DNA of 64,000 nt from Amphibalanus amphitrite (Eukaryota > Arthropoda > Thecostraca > Balanomorpha > Balanidae). Shown piece after piece: positions 1-10,890 of the stretch (position 1 is its first letter; every line of letters begins with the position of its first letter). The DNA lies in the NCBI RefSeq assembly GCF_019059575.1, contig NW_024883117.1, forward strand, positions 16,001-80,000, given 5' to 3'. The notes under the pieces were generated by a model that had not been told where the DNA came from, did no database searches, and saw only the letters and a list, made by a program, of their open reading frames with translations. A program made the translations under genes and the position numbers.

Positions 1-639
1 CTAAAAACAAAGTTTTGGGCTTTCTTCATATATTTAAATGACTCCCAGTTACATAAAAATGATAGCCTTCATGTTACGATGGCTTGAAGTTACCCGTCCG
101 ATAATACCCAATTTTCCCCTACAATACAAGGTAAAGCAGTCATTTATATAACATTTTATGCTTTTAGACGTCTCGTAACTATGCCAAGAAAACAGATATG
201 GCCCTGTGGTCTTCAGTTCGTCATGACAAATGCGCTGAAGGCCTTGGAGAGAGGCAGCTCCGTTCGTGGGGCCACCGAACTGTTTGCTGCTGAATACAAG
301 AGCCGTTTCAGAATTTTCACTGTAATTTCTGGGCTGGCCCGTGGCCAATGCTATTGTACCTCGTCCGGCATTACCCCAAGCTTTTTTGCACGTACAATTT
401 TCACCACTTTTTTCGTTTAGGCTCTCTTTTCGTTTCTTTCGTTTTCGTTTTTTTTTGCGCTCTTTTTTCGTTTTTTCGTTAGGCTCTCAACGTCTCATCG
501 ATTATCTGCCGCACTAAGCAGGTTGCCATCTCAAAGTATGTTTTGTTGGCTTTCAAATGAAACAAAAACATGGTCGAACTTTGCTAAATAGTTGAGTTAT
601 TGTGGATAATGCTTATGGTCTCGCCATTACCCCGCTCTC
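1..639. other. No gene seen; T-rich low-complexity stretch
   Basis: No coding region is recognised here. Positions about 415-485 are T-rich and low in complexity, with repeated cgtttt and ttcgtt words. It may be flank or old 5' part of the LINE that follows, but no endonuclease domain is visible. Confidence 0.5.
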
Positions 640-1546
640 CCTTATCCACGCTACTGCATTATCCGTTTGATGATGTGTTTGTGCAGCCATCACCGCAGGA
701 TAAGTGGGAATGTTTCCTCCGCAAATTCGTGCCACAGCTGGACTTGGTAGCCCCGATCAGTGTCATCAGTGTCATCAGTGTCAGCCGACACGGCTCGCCT
801 AATGCAGCAGCGCCGCGGGGCACTGGCGAGCGGGGACCGCGAGGTCTATAAAATGCTGAACTCGCAGGTGCGTGCTGCGATACGTCGTGACAGTCTCACA
901 TCCGACAGCGTGTATACGAGGTGGGCAGGTCGGGTATGTGGCGATGTCTGAACCAAGTGATCGGTGCCAAGGTCACAGCCTCCGCTGCGCCCGAGGTTGA
1001 CGCGGATACGCTCAATTGGTACTTTGTGAGCGTCGGCACCAACACGGCCGCCAGCGTTTTGAGACCGAGGGATGCTGCGCCAGTGAGATTGCCTCGTGTG
1101 ATGACTTGTTCACTTAGGTTAGCACCCGTCACACATGAGCAACTGTGGCACACTGTATGCATGATGAAAGCGTCTAGTTCATGCGGTGAGGACGGCGTCA
1201 GCGTCAAGCTCATCCAGAGGTGCTTCCGGTCTATCGGCCATGTACTCTTAGACGTGGTCAATAGTAGCCTGACAAGCGGCCATGTCCCTGAGTCATGGAA
1301 ACACGCGATCACTGGCGGATCCAGGCTTGCGTTTTGGGGGGGGGGGGGCAACTCATGCAGGAGCCAAACCTAGGGTACCCCCAAATCCTGTTTTCTCATC
1401 GGATTTAGGCCACTTATTTTTCGTCACAGCCCTGACACTATGAATATTTTTTTTTAAACTAAAAAGAAAAATATATAAATGGTAGCCCACCCGACCCATG
1501 CCTTTATATTACTTTGTAAACACTTACCATTGCTTTTGTCGACCAG

Positions 1547-2105
1547 TTAAAGGAAATAGTTCACTTTCACGATTTTTTTTTTTGCAACGATTTATTATTT
1601 TTTATGTTCAAAATAATCAGCAAAGAAAATAAAACCTTTTTATAACAAAATATTTTTTTTTCTATATTTTGATATAGGAAGAACTTTTCAGTTTCTGTAA
1701 GGCACACGCGATCCAGTATGAAAAGAGCATGGGTCCCGAAAATTCTTCAGAAACAGAGAAATTATCGCAGCCACCGGCATTTGGGCGATCTGCTCGATCT
1801 GATAATGTTCCCCTGAATGTCCTAATTGATCAGTACGAGAATTTCTCTAGAGTTCTCGTAGATAATTTCTCTAGTTTCTGAAGAATGTTCGGGACCCATG
1901 CTCTTTTCATACTGGATGGAAATATATGCATGCAAGGCACACATCCTCAACGCAAGACACCTTTTTCGGGACGAGAAATAGAATATCTTTGCCTAGGGTG
2001 ATCGTTGGGCTGTAAAAGCTCCTGATTTATGCTCGTCTCAGCCCAAGCTACGGAACTGCTATTCCAGTTCAAAACCCATGTTAAAAAGTGAACTATTTCC
2101 TTTAA
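1547..2105. mobile_element. TTAA-flanked MITE (piggyBac-type)
   Basis: Inverted ends TTAAAGGAAATAGTTCACTT at 1547 and its reverse complement ending at 2105, both bounded by TTAA, the target duplication of piggyBac-type transposons. No coding capacity. It carries a further palindromic insertion at about 1710-1918. Confidence 0.65.
1710..1918. mobile_element. Palindromic MITE with about 50-bp inverted ends
   Basis: ATCCAGTATGAAAAGAGCAT at 1710 is mirrored by its reverse complement ending at 1918; similarity extends about 50 bp inward on each arm. It sits inside the TTAA MITE. The target duplication is unclear. Confidence 0.6.
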
Positions 2106-2297
2106 CCCGCTTCGAGTCAGTGCTTGGCTCCATTTGCGGGCCGGAAGGTGGTAAAACACCCCCTGTCTAACTCGGCTCCTGGGCCACGCACTGATTGAAC
2201 TATGTTTCATTATCGTTTGGTGGAGGGGGCAAACGGGACACTTAAGGCCTCTGGGAAGGGGGCATGACCCTAAATGCCCCCTCCCTGGATCCGCCAG

Positions 2298-3661
2298 TGT
2301 ACAGGGTGTCTCAAAAGTTCGTTTACAGGTACCAGCCATGCTTTTTTGTCAATAATTCTGAATCAACAAGAAATTAACAGTCGAAATTTTGCATGGGCAT
2401 TGGTAACAACCTTCCTCAAGCAGCTTCATTGTTTTCAAGCGCATTCGACCCTTCATGAGCCCACAAAAAGGGTTCACCTCTGACCATGGATCAGGCATGA
2501 AAATGGAGGTCGCATACTCGGGTCGGCTGAGAAACTCTCTGCTTCACGAGTAATGGGAATGGTTAGGTCGGAAATGACACATGGCAAAGTGTCGGCGAGG
2601 ATGAGTCATGATGGTCATCTAATAAAAACGGTGGCTAAAATTTTTGAAGGACAAAACCATGCGAGACTAACAGCGCTTTGAACGACCCTTGTACCGCAGC
2701 AGACTCGTGCTCCGGAAAGCAGCTGAAAATGCAGTCCTAACTATTAAAAACTGACTAGAAGCTCACAGACAGAGGTTTCAAAAATTCAAAATTTCAAAAA
2801 TTGCAGGTCATCATAAAATAAAGACAAAATATCACTTAAAATTGTTTATAATATCTATAACGCTAAATTTTGAGGGAAAAATAATGCGAAAATCGTCAAT
2901 GCCGAGGACAAATGACCCTCCAAAAGTGTCAATTAATGTAAAGTTTTATCTAACGAAGTTTCAAGAGGCAGATCTGGAGCAAAGAGCTTTCTTTTACACA
3001 CAAAATCCGGACAAAACCGCACGATGGACAGGTTTTGGCCGTTTACAAAGCAGAACCTCTCCTGAGGAAAACACTCCGGAACCCAGCGAAGGTCTTGGCA
3101 TTGGGAATGACGAGCGTTCGGGATTTGCAAAATTTGCAAAATGTGTCTAAGAAACAGATGGCCGACACATTCAGCTACGATCTGCTGCGAAAAATTTGCC
3201 CCTGGCACTTCCCATTTGTTCAGAAATGGGGTTGTTTTGAAAAGGAAAATGGTGCTTGGGAAGTCGGCGCCAGTCATTTATGATAGCGCCAGAGAAGACC
3301 TACAGAATACTCACGGATGGTGTCGATGCAAGCTGTCGGCTTTCAGGGAGAAGCGGATGTTGCCGGGGAGCTCGTCAAACCTAAATCCGACGCAGAAACC
3401 GCAGGGGATTCCCCTACAAGAGCTTGAAAACTGGTAACCTTTTATCAGCCTCCGGCAGCTGACGGAGTGACGAAAATCGGTATGGGCAAATATTTTTGGA
3501 GATGCAGCAAAGGGTTTGGTTTCCAACCTTCCGAATCAGTTGTCAAAGCATGCATATTTGTCTAGTGTACACACGGACACCAAAACCTTAGATTTTTGGC
3601 AGGTTCTTATATGCTTTATTGACATGGGCAATGTGTAAACGAACTTTTGAGACACCCTGTA
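2298..3661. mobile_element. Decayed mariner-like element
   Basis: It starts TACAGGGTGTCTCAAAAGTT at 2298 and ends with the reverse complement at 3661; the inverted ends are about 27 bp and are flanked by TA. The span of about 1.36 kb matches full mariner elements (about 1.3 kb). The interior has only broken reading frames, for example around 2842-3437, so any transposase is dead. Superfamily placement rests on ends, TA target and length. Confidence 0.7.
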
Positions 3662-3923
3662 AGAGACCATTGGAGCTGCAGTTGGGTACCTCAGACGTCA
3701 GGGTACGCCCTCAGATGTATAGGACTCGCAAGGAGACCTCTTATGCTATAGTGGACTGAAAGGACCCAAAGGAGCCTGTCTAGGGCTCCCGGAGATAGAC
3801 GTGGGCCCTCGGGAGTCCGCCAGAACCCCCAATGAGGGATAAAAGAGGGATACCAAGTGCCTGCAATTGCATATTGCATAAGCCATAACGCCTTTACAAA
3901 TCAATATACATTATGTATCAGTG
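3662..3923. other. Unassigned interior of the hAT insertion
   Basis: No gene and no clear repeat is seen between the mariner end and the minisatellite-bearing segment. Confidence 0.4.
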
Positions 3924-4643
3924 GCAGATCCAAGGGGGGCCACATGGGTCATGACCCCCCTTGGTACGCCCGGGGGAACCACAGGCCTGTCAGGGGCATC
4001 ACCAGCCCGCCAGGGGCACCACAGGCCTAGCAAGGGCACCACGGGCCTGTGAGGGGCCCCACAGGCTTGTCAGGGGCACCCCAGGTCTGTCAGAGACACC
4101 AGAGACCTGCCAGGGGCGCCGCCGGCCTCGCAGGGGAACCATGGGCCAGTCAGGGGCACCAGAGGCCTAGCAGGGGTACCAGAGGCCTTACAGGGGCACC
4201 ACCGGCCTTGCAGGGGCACCTTGGGCCTGTCAGGGGCACCACAGTCCTGTCAGAGCCCAGGGGCACCAGCGGCCTAGCAGGGGCACCACAGGCCTGCCAG
4301 AGGCACCACCGGCCTCGCAGGGGCACCATGTGTCAGGGGCCCCACCGGCCTCGCAGGGGCACCACCGGCCTGGCCTCACAGGCATCACGGCATCACGCAG
4401 AGGCACCTTGGGCCTATTGGGGGCAGCACGGGCCTGTTGAGGGCACTTTAGGCTTGTCAGGGGCACCACAGTCCTGTCAGGTCCCAGGGGCATCAGCAGC
4501 CTAGCAGGGGCACCCTAGGCCCGCCAGAGGCACCACAGGCCTGCCAGGGTCCAGGGGCACCACAGGCCTAACAAGGGCACCACGGGCCTGTTAGGGGCAC
4601 CTCAGGCTGCCGTGCCCCCCCCCCCCCCCCCGGATCCGCCAGT
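3924..4643. repeat. GC-rich minisatellite bounded by hAT-like termini
   Basis: About thirty degenerate copies of a roughly 21-bp unit (consensus near CAGGCCTGTCAGGGGCACCA) fill 3960-4620. They are bracketed by CAGTGGCAGATCC at 3924 and GGATCCGCCAGTG ending at 4643, which resemble the outer hAT ends. No 8-bp duplication is seen for this inner pair. Long open frames across it are repeat artefacts. Confidence 0.75.
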
Positions 4644-5817
4644 GATGCCACACCACGCGAAACACCGCCAACTACCAGCTGCCGCGCCATAAACACGTGC
4701 CAACAACAGTCTTTTTTTGAAGGTCGACTCCGCTCGCGCAACTTTTGACTGACCCTCACTGCTACCATATTGCTTCTATATTATGCTGTGGAAAGCTTTA
4801 CTTCACCAAGTGGCTAAAAACCTCTATCAAGGTATATTTTCTTAGCAATTTTTCTGACGTTTTGGGGGGGGGGGCAAACAGGCCACTTTAGGCCTTGGGG
4901 GGGGGGGGCATGGCCCCCGTGGCCCCCCCCCTGGATCCGCCAGTGCACGCGATAGTAACACCACTGCCAAAAACCAATGTTCTCGACGACCCTACCAAAT
5001 TTCGCCCGATATCGGTCGTTCCGGCTATCTCAAAAATTGTTGAACGCATCGTTTACAATAAGCTCAACGACTACTTTACCAGGCACGAGCTCTACTCACG
5101 ATCGCAACATGGGTATCGCGCGAATCACTCAACGGAAACGGCTTTGACCGAGGTCACGGACAAAATCCTGTGCAGCATGGACCGAGGCGAGGTCTCGCTG
5201 CTTGTCCTGATCGATCTATCGCGCTGTTTTGACGTGATCGATCATGGAGTACTTTTAGAGAAACTCAGACTTTACAACATCGACACCACGTGGTTTGAGA
5301 ACTACCTGCGTGGACACACCCAACAGGTTAAGGCGAGGGATTGTGATGGGAATGTTAAATTCTCAACTTCCCTGCCCATTACCACAGGAGTCTATCAGGG
5401 GACATCGCTCGGCCCACTGCTGTTCTCAGTGTTTTCTAATGACCTCGCTCTGCATTCTCACGGAGCATCCATCTTCCAATACGCGGACGATACACAGTTT
5501 TTAGTCTCGGGCCGCAAGCAGGACATTCATTCGCTGATTGGTAGGATGGAGCAGACTCTGTACGCGTTATCGACATGGTTCTCGACGCATTCTATGAAAG
5601 TGAACGCTGACAAAACACAGTTGATGGTTTTTGGAACAAAAGCTATGCTGCGAAACTTTCCAGAAGTTCGGCTTAACTTCGGCGGGTCAGTTATCTCCGA
5701 GTGCCGGACAGCGAAAAATCTAGGACTGGTAATGGACAGATATCTGACTTTCGATTCTCACATTGATCAGCTCGTCAGAAAATGCACTGGCATGTTACTC
5801 GCTTTGTCCCATGTTAA

Positions 5818-7124
5818 CATGGGCGTCGAAACCGGGGGGGACGGGGGGGACGCGTCCCCCCCCAGTCGAGGAATCCGGGGGGGACGTCCCCCGCAAAAAA
5901 TATCCTCATGAATGATTAAAAAAGTGATCAACGAAATTGGTGTATTGTCGTTTTGGGATGAAATTGCGGATACCTACCCGTATACAAATTGAATCATGCG
6001 AATTGCTGACACTGTACCCTTGCTTGCAGGGCTGCGGAGTAGATTGATTTTGGTAACTCTGACTCCGGCTTTTAAAAAATCGCTCGGAGTCCCCACCCCA
6101 TCTCCGATCACGGCATCCCTCGGCCCGCATCGGAGTGAAAAACATGTGATGTGATGCGTTTGTCTCTTTGAACATTTCTTGGCACGTTTAAAGATAACAT
6201 TACCTACGAGGTGCAGCTCTGGACTGTCCGTCCCAGGTCCTCGATAGGGAGCCAAAGCTCCAGTTGTAGGGGCGACCATATTCAACAAGGGCTGAAGATC
6301 TGTCCCAAAGTCTCAGAGTGGGACAACAGCTTGCAAAGACCACACATTTTATGTAGGATATTCGTAATAGTCAAGACCTTCAGCTCACTCTCAAACGGCC
6401 CTCTTCCCGTTCAAGGCCATCCGACAGCAGAAGGTCTCACCATGGCCTTTGAACGCTTGATGCTTGAGGGTGAGAGGGCCTCGTCCTGGTCTGAGAGAGC
6501 CCAGGAGGATGTAATACTCAGTATGGTCCTACATTGGTCTTACCATGACCCGGCCTTCAATCACCACAGCCAACAGAATCTCCAGCTTTTATCCGACCCA
6601 TCCTCGGGAATGACGTTGACTCTGACTTCAGAGTTGAAGTCTGTTACGACTTTGGTGACTCCAACTCCGTATCCGACCAAAACCGTCGACTACGACCGAA
6701 GTCGACTCCGACCCCGCGGTCCTGCAGCTACACTGCGCAGAGTTTCCAACTTCTTGGAAATAAGCTGTACCTATGGTTGACAGAGGACCACACGATTGTT
6801 TAGAGGCAGGGCTGCTGGACTTGGTGACTAGATCCTAACTGTCCTGGTATCAAACGTATTACTCGGGATGCAAAATTTATGCGTTTTGGGACTGTTTTGC
6901 CAAGAGTTTTTGCCAATTTTCGCGGCGCTTCGCGCCGCCAATTCATGCACAGATAGAAAAGAGTGTGACTAATAACGCCTCCACGCGAGAACATGAGAAC
7001 ATGTGTATTGTGTATGCGTTATAAGTAGTGCATAGGCCTGAAATTGTACGGTAACTAACTTTTGGGTTTTTAGTCAGCCAATCCGTCCCCCCCCCCCAGT
7101 CAAAAATCCGTGGCGACGCCCCTG
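5818..7124. mobile_element. Second hAT-type insertion in the LINE
   Basis: Ends CATGGGCGTCG at 5818 and CGACGCCCCTG ending at 7124 form imperfect inverted repeats, flanked by the 8-bp duplication CATGTTAA (5810-5817 and 7125-7132). C and G runs lie just inside both ends. No transposase is visible. Inside, about 6026-6725 carries GACTCCGACT-type inverted stretches that may be another nested element. Confidence 0.85.
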
Positions 7125-7640
7125 CATGTTAAACACTGCCTACGCCCGATGTCATCGAATTACTTGTGATGTCTCTGGTCATATCTCATATACGATACTG
7201 TATATCTATCTACGGCACTTACGGACAGGCCCAGAGACATAGGATTCAAAAACTGCTGAACTTCTGTGCTCGGGTAGTATGTGGCGTACGAAAGTACGAT
7301 CACATCTCGGCGAAGTACAAGCAGCTCGGGTGGCTCAATGCCGAACAGCTTATACTGTATCATCGTATGTGCCTCATACAAAGGGTGCGCACCACTGGAG
7401 CCGCGGTCGGCATCGTCGAACACCTGGTCACAAGTGACCATCAGGCATCAGCACAACACCAGTGACCAGGATACGCGGTCTGCTGCAGCGGCCGAGTGTG
7501 AAAACAAATTCGCAGGTGCTCGCAGACGATATTTCAGCGGCATTGATGCATACAATAAACTTCCGCAAGACATTCGCGAAGTGGGAATCACCAGCTTTAA
7601 GACTCGAGTGACTGACTGGCTGCTGCGTGACACTGGTTAG

Positions 7641-7792
7641 GTGCTGCCGGCGAATGTCAGAGCGGGTGTTGAACAGTTTGTGTCTGTGGTCAATCGCCTT
7701 TCGTGAGTACCCTGCTGCATTGTACCTAAATGTGTTCATTTTACCTCTGTGTTTACCAGTTTGAAACACATTTAACAGTGTGTTTTATCATG
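7641..7792 (+). other. Likely LINE 3' untranslated remnant
   Basis: Follows the end of the LINE reading frame; no gene is seen. The 3' boundary is not defined. Confidence 0.35.
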
Positions 7793-8725
7793 TAGGGTAA
7801 CTGTGGGGAAGACGCACCCCTGGGTTAAACGCCTCCCCTAAAAAAATCGTATTTCTTATCGACGGATAGGTGTTTTATCCTGTCTTTCAGAACAGTCTGC
7901 TGCTTGTTTACGTAGGTATCTATTTCCGGTTCTGCGTCTTGAGGAGCAGCGTGGGTAGGTGCTGATGTTGGTTTTGGGTGTTGTTTTTGTTGTTTTTACA
8001 GAAGATTCCTAACATTTTGATGCCCTCTTTATATCACAAAACTTGCTATTGTGCACATCACTCAAAACTGCGTTTTATTGTCATTCTGTTGAACGTATTA
8101 TGCTGCGGCGTTAGTGGCGCGTTTTTTGTCAATATTTTGTTGACCGGAAATGGAGTGGATGGGGCAAGACGCCTACTCGATGCATGGGGCAAGACGCCCC
8201 CAGTTTTCTGAAAGGGGGGCGTTTTGCACGGTGGTGAGAGTGCAGGGTAGCGCCATGTAGGTCGGGGCCGAAAAGGCCTCTCCCTGTCCTTTTTTGCTGA
8301 TATATCCTAAACGACTGCAGATATTGTCACCAAACTTTCAGGACTCCTCCGGGCATCGATTTTACACATTGCAACAAAATTTTATTCCAAAGGCTATGAT
8401 AGGTTGACCACAAATGACGTCAGAATGACGTCAAGTTCTGCCATGTTCATCATTTTCTGTTGATGGATGGGGTGGGGGCGCTTTGCACATGGGTGTGGGC
8501 GTATTACCCAGGGTATGGGGCAAAACGCCCTTTTGTAAGGGTATGCGAAAACCTTTTTGGGGGGTTAAATACCACACGCAGGTGTCTTTTCTTGGTCTCA
8601 AAGCGTAGTAAAAAGAATGAGCTACATGATGGTGCCCAAAGGTTTAAGTAATCTGTGTTGGGTTGAGTGTCAGAAGGTTTCGCGCTTAAGGGGGGCGTTT
8701 TTGACCTATTCACCCTATCTGTATG
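7793..8725. mobile_element. TA-flanked DNA-transposon-like repeat
   Basis: The left end TAGGGTAACTGTGGGG and right end ACCTATTCACCCTA (reverse complement TAGGGTGAATAGGT) are short imperfect inverted ends with TA at each edge. The interior has repeated words such as GGGGCAAGACGCC and GGGGCAAAACGCCC near 8165, 8190 and 8517. Positions 8270-8440 match repeat family B found at about 52.15 and 60.55 kb. No coding region. Confidence 0.5.
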
Positions 8726-9094
8726 TATGTATCATGTATCTGTAGTTTCTATCTTATTGACGCGCGTCTCGGAATAGCCACCATGGATGTGGAAGGGTCG
8801 CAAATACATGTCTATGTCTATGTCTATGTATGTCTATCACTTTAAATTCGAATTCATTGATATCGCAACTACGAGAAATAGCCGTGTGATTTGAGTACCT
8901 TCTTGTAGCTGAATTACTCGGATTTCCTGGGACAATTTATTTTTGATATCCATTTCCAGTTACCATGTAATCCCATATATCATTTCGGTCATGTGCATTG
9001 TGCCAGCCAGTAAGCCCACGCGACGCTACACAATATAGCTACAACACATGACGACAGCATGCGCATGGTTTGCCGGCCTGGCTGGCTGGCTGGA
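8726..9094. other. No gene seen
   Basis: Intergenic sequence downstream of the receptor gene. A short TATGTCTATG tandem lies at 8808-8835. Nothing else is recognised. Confidence 0.5.
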
Positions 9095-10078
9095 CTAGAA
9101 CCGCTCCCTCCCGGTCTGCTGCCCCGCCTGTATATCAGCAGGGCGAACCTGCAGCGGCTGTAGATTGCCGGAACCGACCCGTGAGACGGGCGTCTGTCGC
9201 TTCCGCCAGCCGAAGAAGCTGCGGAAGGCTGCGCGCACCGCGGGGCTGCTCAGACCGTACGTCCAGCCCTCCAGAATCAGACAGAGCATACGAATCAGGT
9301 GCATCACCTGAGAGGCAGACATCTGAGGATTCCAGCTCCTGGCGATCCTGAATCCTGTCCCGAGGATGTCCAGTGCCAACACTATCATAAGCAGCTTGAC
9401 GATCCGCTTGAAGGATTTGAAGCGAACGAAGAAGCGGCTGGACGTGTCCACTGTGTTTCTGCTGGCAATGCGGCGTTCTTGTCTTACTCCCTGAATGGCA
9501 GTGTGGATGAAGAGAACAGCTGAGGAGAGCGATGTCACAAAAAGTACCACCTCCATGACCATATTGGCGACATGCGCCATTTTGTGCGAGCGGCACTCTT
9601 TGGTTGTAGGCTGAATGTCGAACAGACGCAAGTAATACTCGTCGCTGGTCTCCAGATCGAGCAGGTAGCAGGCTAAGTAGAAGATAACCATCATCGCCAT
9701 GCAGAACCAAGTAAGAAAGACCATCCTCCACTTCCAGACGTCCATGATGGCGTAATATCGGAGCGAGTGGACCACGCCGATGAACTGGTCGACGGCCACG
9801 GAGAGCGCCGCAACCTTCAGGCCGACCACCGTCGTCAAAGAGTAGTAAATTCCACCGGCGCACACGGCCCGAGGCACTCCCTCCGGATACAGGAGATCGG
9901 CCATTCCGACCAGGAACACCGAGGTGCCGAACGCATAGTTGGTAACTATCATGTTGAGTACCAAAAAGATTGCAGGGTCATCCAAGAGGCGACGATAGTT
10001 GGCAATCACAGTCAGTGGCAGCGAGAATCCAGCCATCAGCAATAGACCAACAATTGCTTTGATGACCACGAGTGTCAT
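9095..10078 (-). CDS. Orphan class A-like G-protein-coupled receptor, intronless
   Basis: Single-exon 327-residue protein with seven hydrophobic segments near residues 4-27, 36-62, 74-103, 116-140, 166-196, 222-247 and 255-280. Cys73 at the top of helix 3 and Cys162 in the second outer loop could form the usual disulphide. The DRY motif is DQF (97-99), the helix 2 Asp is replaced around Asn42, helix 6 lacks CWxP, and helix 7 has LSSPAVRAAF where NPxxY is expected. The N-terminus is very short, as in small divergent receptors. A short basic tail follows. The ligand cannot be inferred. It could be a chemosensory or neuromodulator-type receptor, or an intact retrocopy, since it has no intron. 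The first ATG of the frame is taken as start. Confidence 0.7.
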   Translation of the reverse strand: MTLVVIKAIVGLLLMAGFSLPLTVIANYRRLLDDPAIFLVLNMIVTNYAFGTSVFLVGMADLLYPEGVPRAVCAGGIYYSLTTVVGLKVAALSVAVDQFIGVVHSLRYYAIMDVWKWRMVFLTWFCMAMMVIFYLACYLLDLETSDEYYLRLFDIQPTTKECRSHKMAHVANMVMEVVLFVTSLSSAVLFIHTAIQGVRQERRIASRNTVDTSSRFFVRFKSFKRIVKLLMIVLALDILGTGFRIARSWNPQMSASQVMHLIRMLCLILEGWTYGLSSPAVRAAFRSFFGWRKRQTPVSRVGSGNLQPLQVRPADIQAGQQTGRERF

Positions 10079-10678
10079 GCCGAGGCGAAATAGGGGACCG
10101 AAGTGCTGCCAATCAATGTCGTTGCACTTCTAAAATTCAGCCAGCGCACTTTTTTTTAAGAGTGTTTTGACCCGTGTCGTATCTTTCTTTCAGCTGTGAT
10201 TCAACCAATATGCTGCCACCCTTACCTGACAATATTTCACCCGACACAAACCTAGTTTCTATATGTTGTTGGTGACTCCTCCTACGTATCTGTGGCCGCG
10301 ATAGGTGTTATCGGGACGTCGGGACATTATATACTCAATTTTTGTGTTGACCAGTTGCCATAGGGATATGGTAGCGGTTTGTAATGCCACTTGCAGATAC
10401 CTAATTAAGATACCAGATGCCAATTGCCAGCTGCCGACGGGAATGTCAAAGCAATCGTCAACCGGACCCACTGGGAATGCCAAAAGACGAAGCAATCTGA
10501 GAAGTTGTGGAAATACCAATTTCTCAACAAATTCAGAGCATCTAATACCTACTTTAGTGAGGACTCTGGACTCGTAATACCAACAAAATAACGACGGAAC
10601 CTTAACTAAATTATCAAGTTGGTATTGGTTTGTATCAGTATACCTACTAGTACTGGTATCAGTATACCTACTACATAT
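10079..10678. other. No gene seen; receptor upstream region
   Basis: Upstream flank of the receptor up to the gypsy insertion. Short degenerate repeats of a TACTAGTACTGGTATCAGTA type lie at 10625-10675, just before the insertion site. No TATA box could be fixed with confidence. Confidence 0.4.
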
Positions 10679-10869
10679 TGTTGCGTTCACTCACCGAGCA
10701 CTCGTCGATAACTGCCGCGTCCGTGCGGCGCTGGCCCGCGCGGAGCGGGACGGGGTCGTGACCTCCAGTGCCCCGGGGCAAGGTCAGCTGGCGGTCGGAC
10801 GATCGTCCGGTCACGCGCAGGGGCGGTCGCGCGCGCACAGTGAGGGGAGGCCGAAGTGTGACCGCCACA
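10679..10869 (-). repeat. 3' LTR of the gypsy element
   Basis: 191 bp, identical by eye to the copy at 15715-15905. The plus strand begins TGTTGCGTTCACTCACCGAG and ends GTGTGACCGCCACA. Confidence 0.95.
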
Positions 10870-10888
10870 CACCTCCCTCCCCACTTCC
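10870..10888 (-). promoter_or_regulatory. Polypurine tract
   Basis: On the minus strand this reads GGAAGTGGGGAGGGAGGTG and abuts the 3' LTR directly, right after the pol stop. It is the expected plus-strand DNA primer site of an LTR element. Confidence 0.7.
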
Positions 10889-10890
10889 AG

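Larger units (their letters stand above)
1310..4945. mobile_element. hAT-type DNA transposon insertion in the LINE (composite, non-autonomous)
   Basis: The ends are CACTGGCGGATCCAGG (1310-1325) and its exact reverse complement (4930-4945). Both are flanked by the 8-bp duplication CACGCGAT (1302-1309 and 4946-4953). An 8-bp duplication with CACTGGCGG-type ends is the signature of the hAT superfamily. No hAT transposase is visible. The interior is full of later insertions: a TTAA MITE, a mariner, a minisatellite, and extra copies of the same terminal sequence. Confidence 0.85.
640..7640 (+). pseudogene. Non-LTR retrotransposon (LINE), 5'-truncated, split by two hAT insertions
   Basis: Reverse-transcriptase gene of a Jockey/CR1-like LINE in three blocks: about 640-1309 (linker and start of RT, ending PESWKHAI), 4946-5817 (RT core from VTPLPK through FRPIS, QHGYR, LVLIDLS, QGTSLGPLLF and the YADD catalytic motif), and 7125-7640 (C-terminal thumb region). 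The gaps are two DNA transposons with 8-bp target duplications, and the reading frame runs on cleanly across the first. Small frameshifts near 760-930, just after 7132 and near 7440-7460 show it is dead. No apurinic-type endonuclease domain is seen upstream, so the copy is 5'-truncated. Family placement rests on motifs only. Confidence 0.85.

Noticed and set aside
3961-4504. Gly/Pro/Arg-rich open frames
   Set aside because: Minisatellite translation inside a transposon.
3924-4643. Separate complete hAT insertion bounded by these termini
   Set aside because: The flanking 8-mers do not match, so an independent insertion cannot be shown.
6026-6725. Nested hAT with CAGGGCTGCGGAGT-type ends
   Set aside because: End similarity is partial and no 8-bp duplication is seen; left as a note in the hAT entry.
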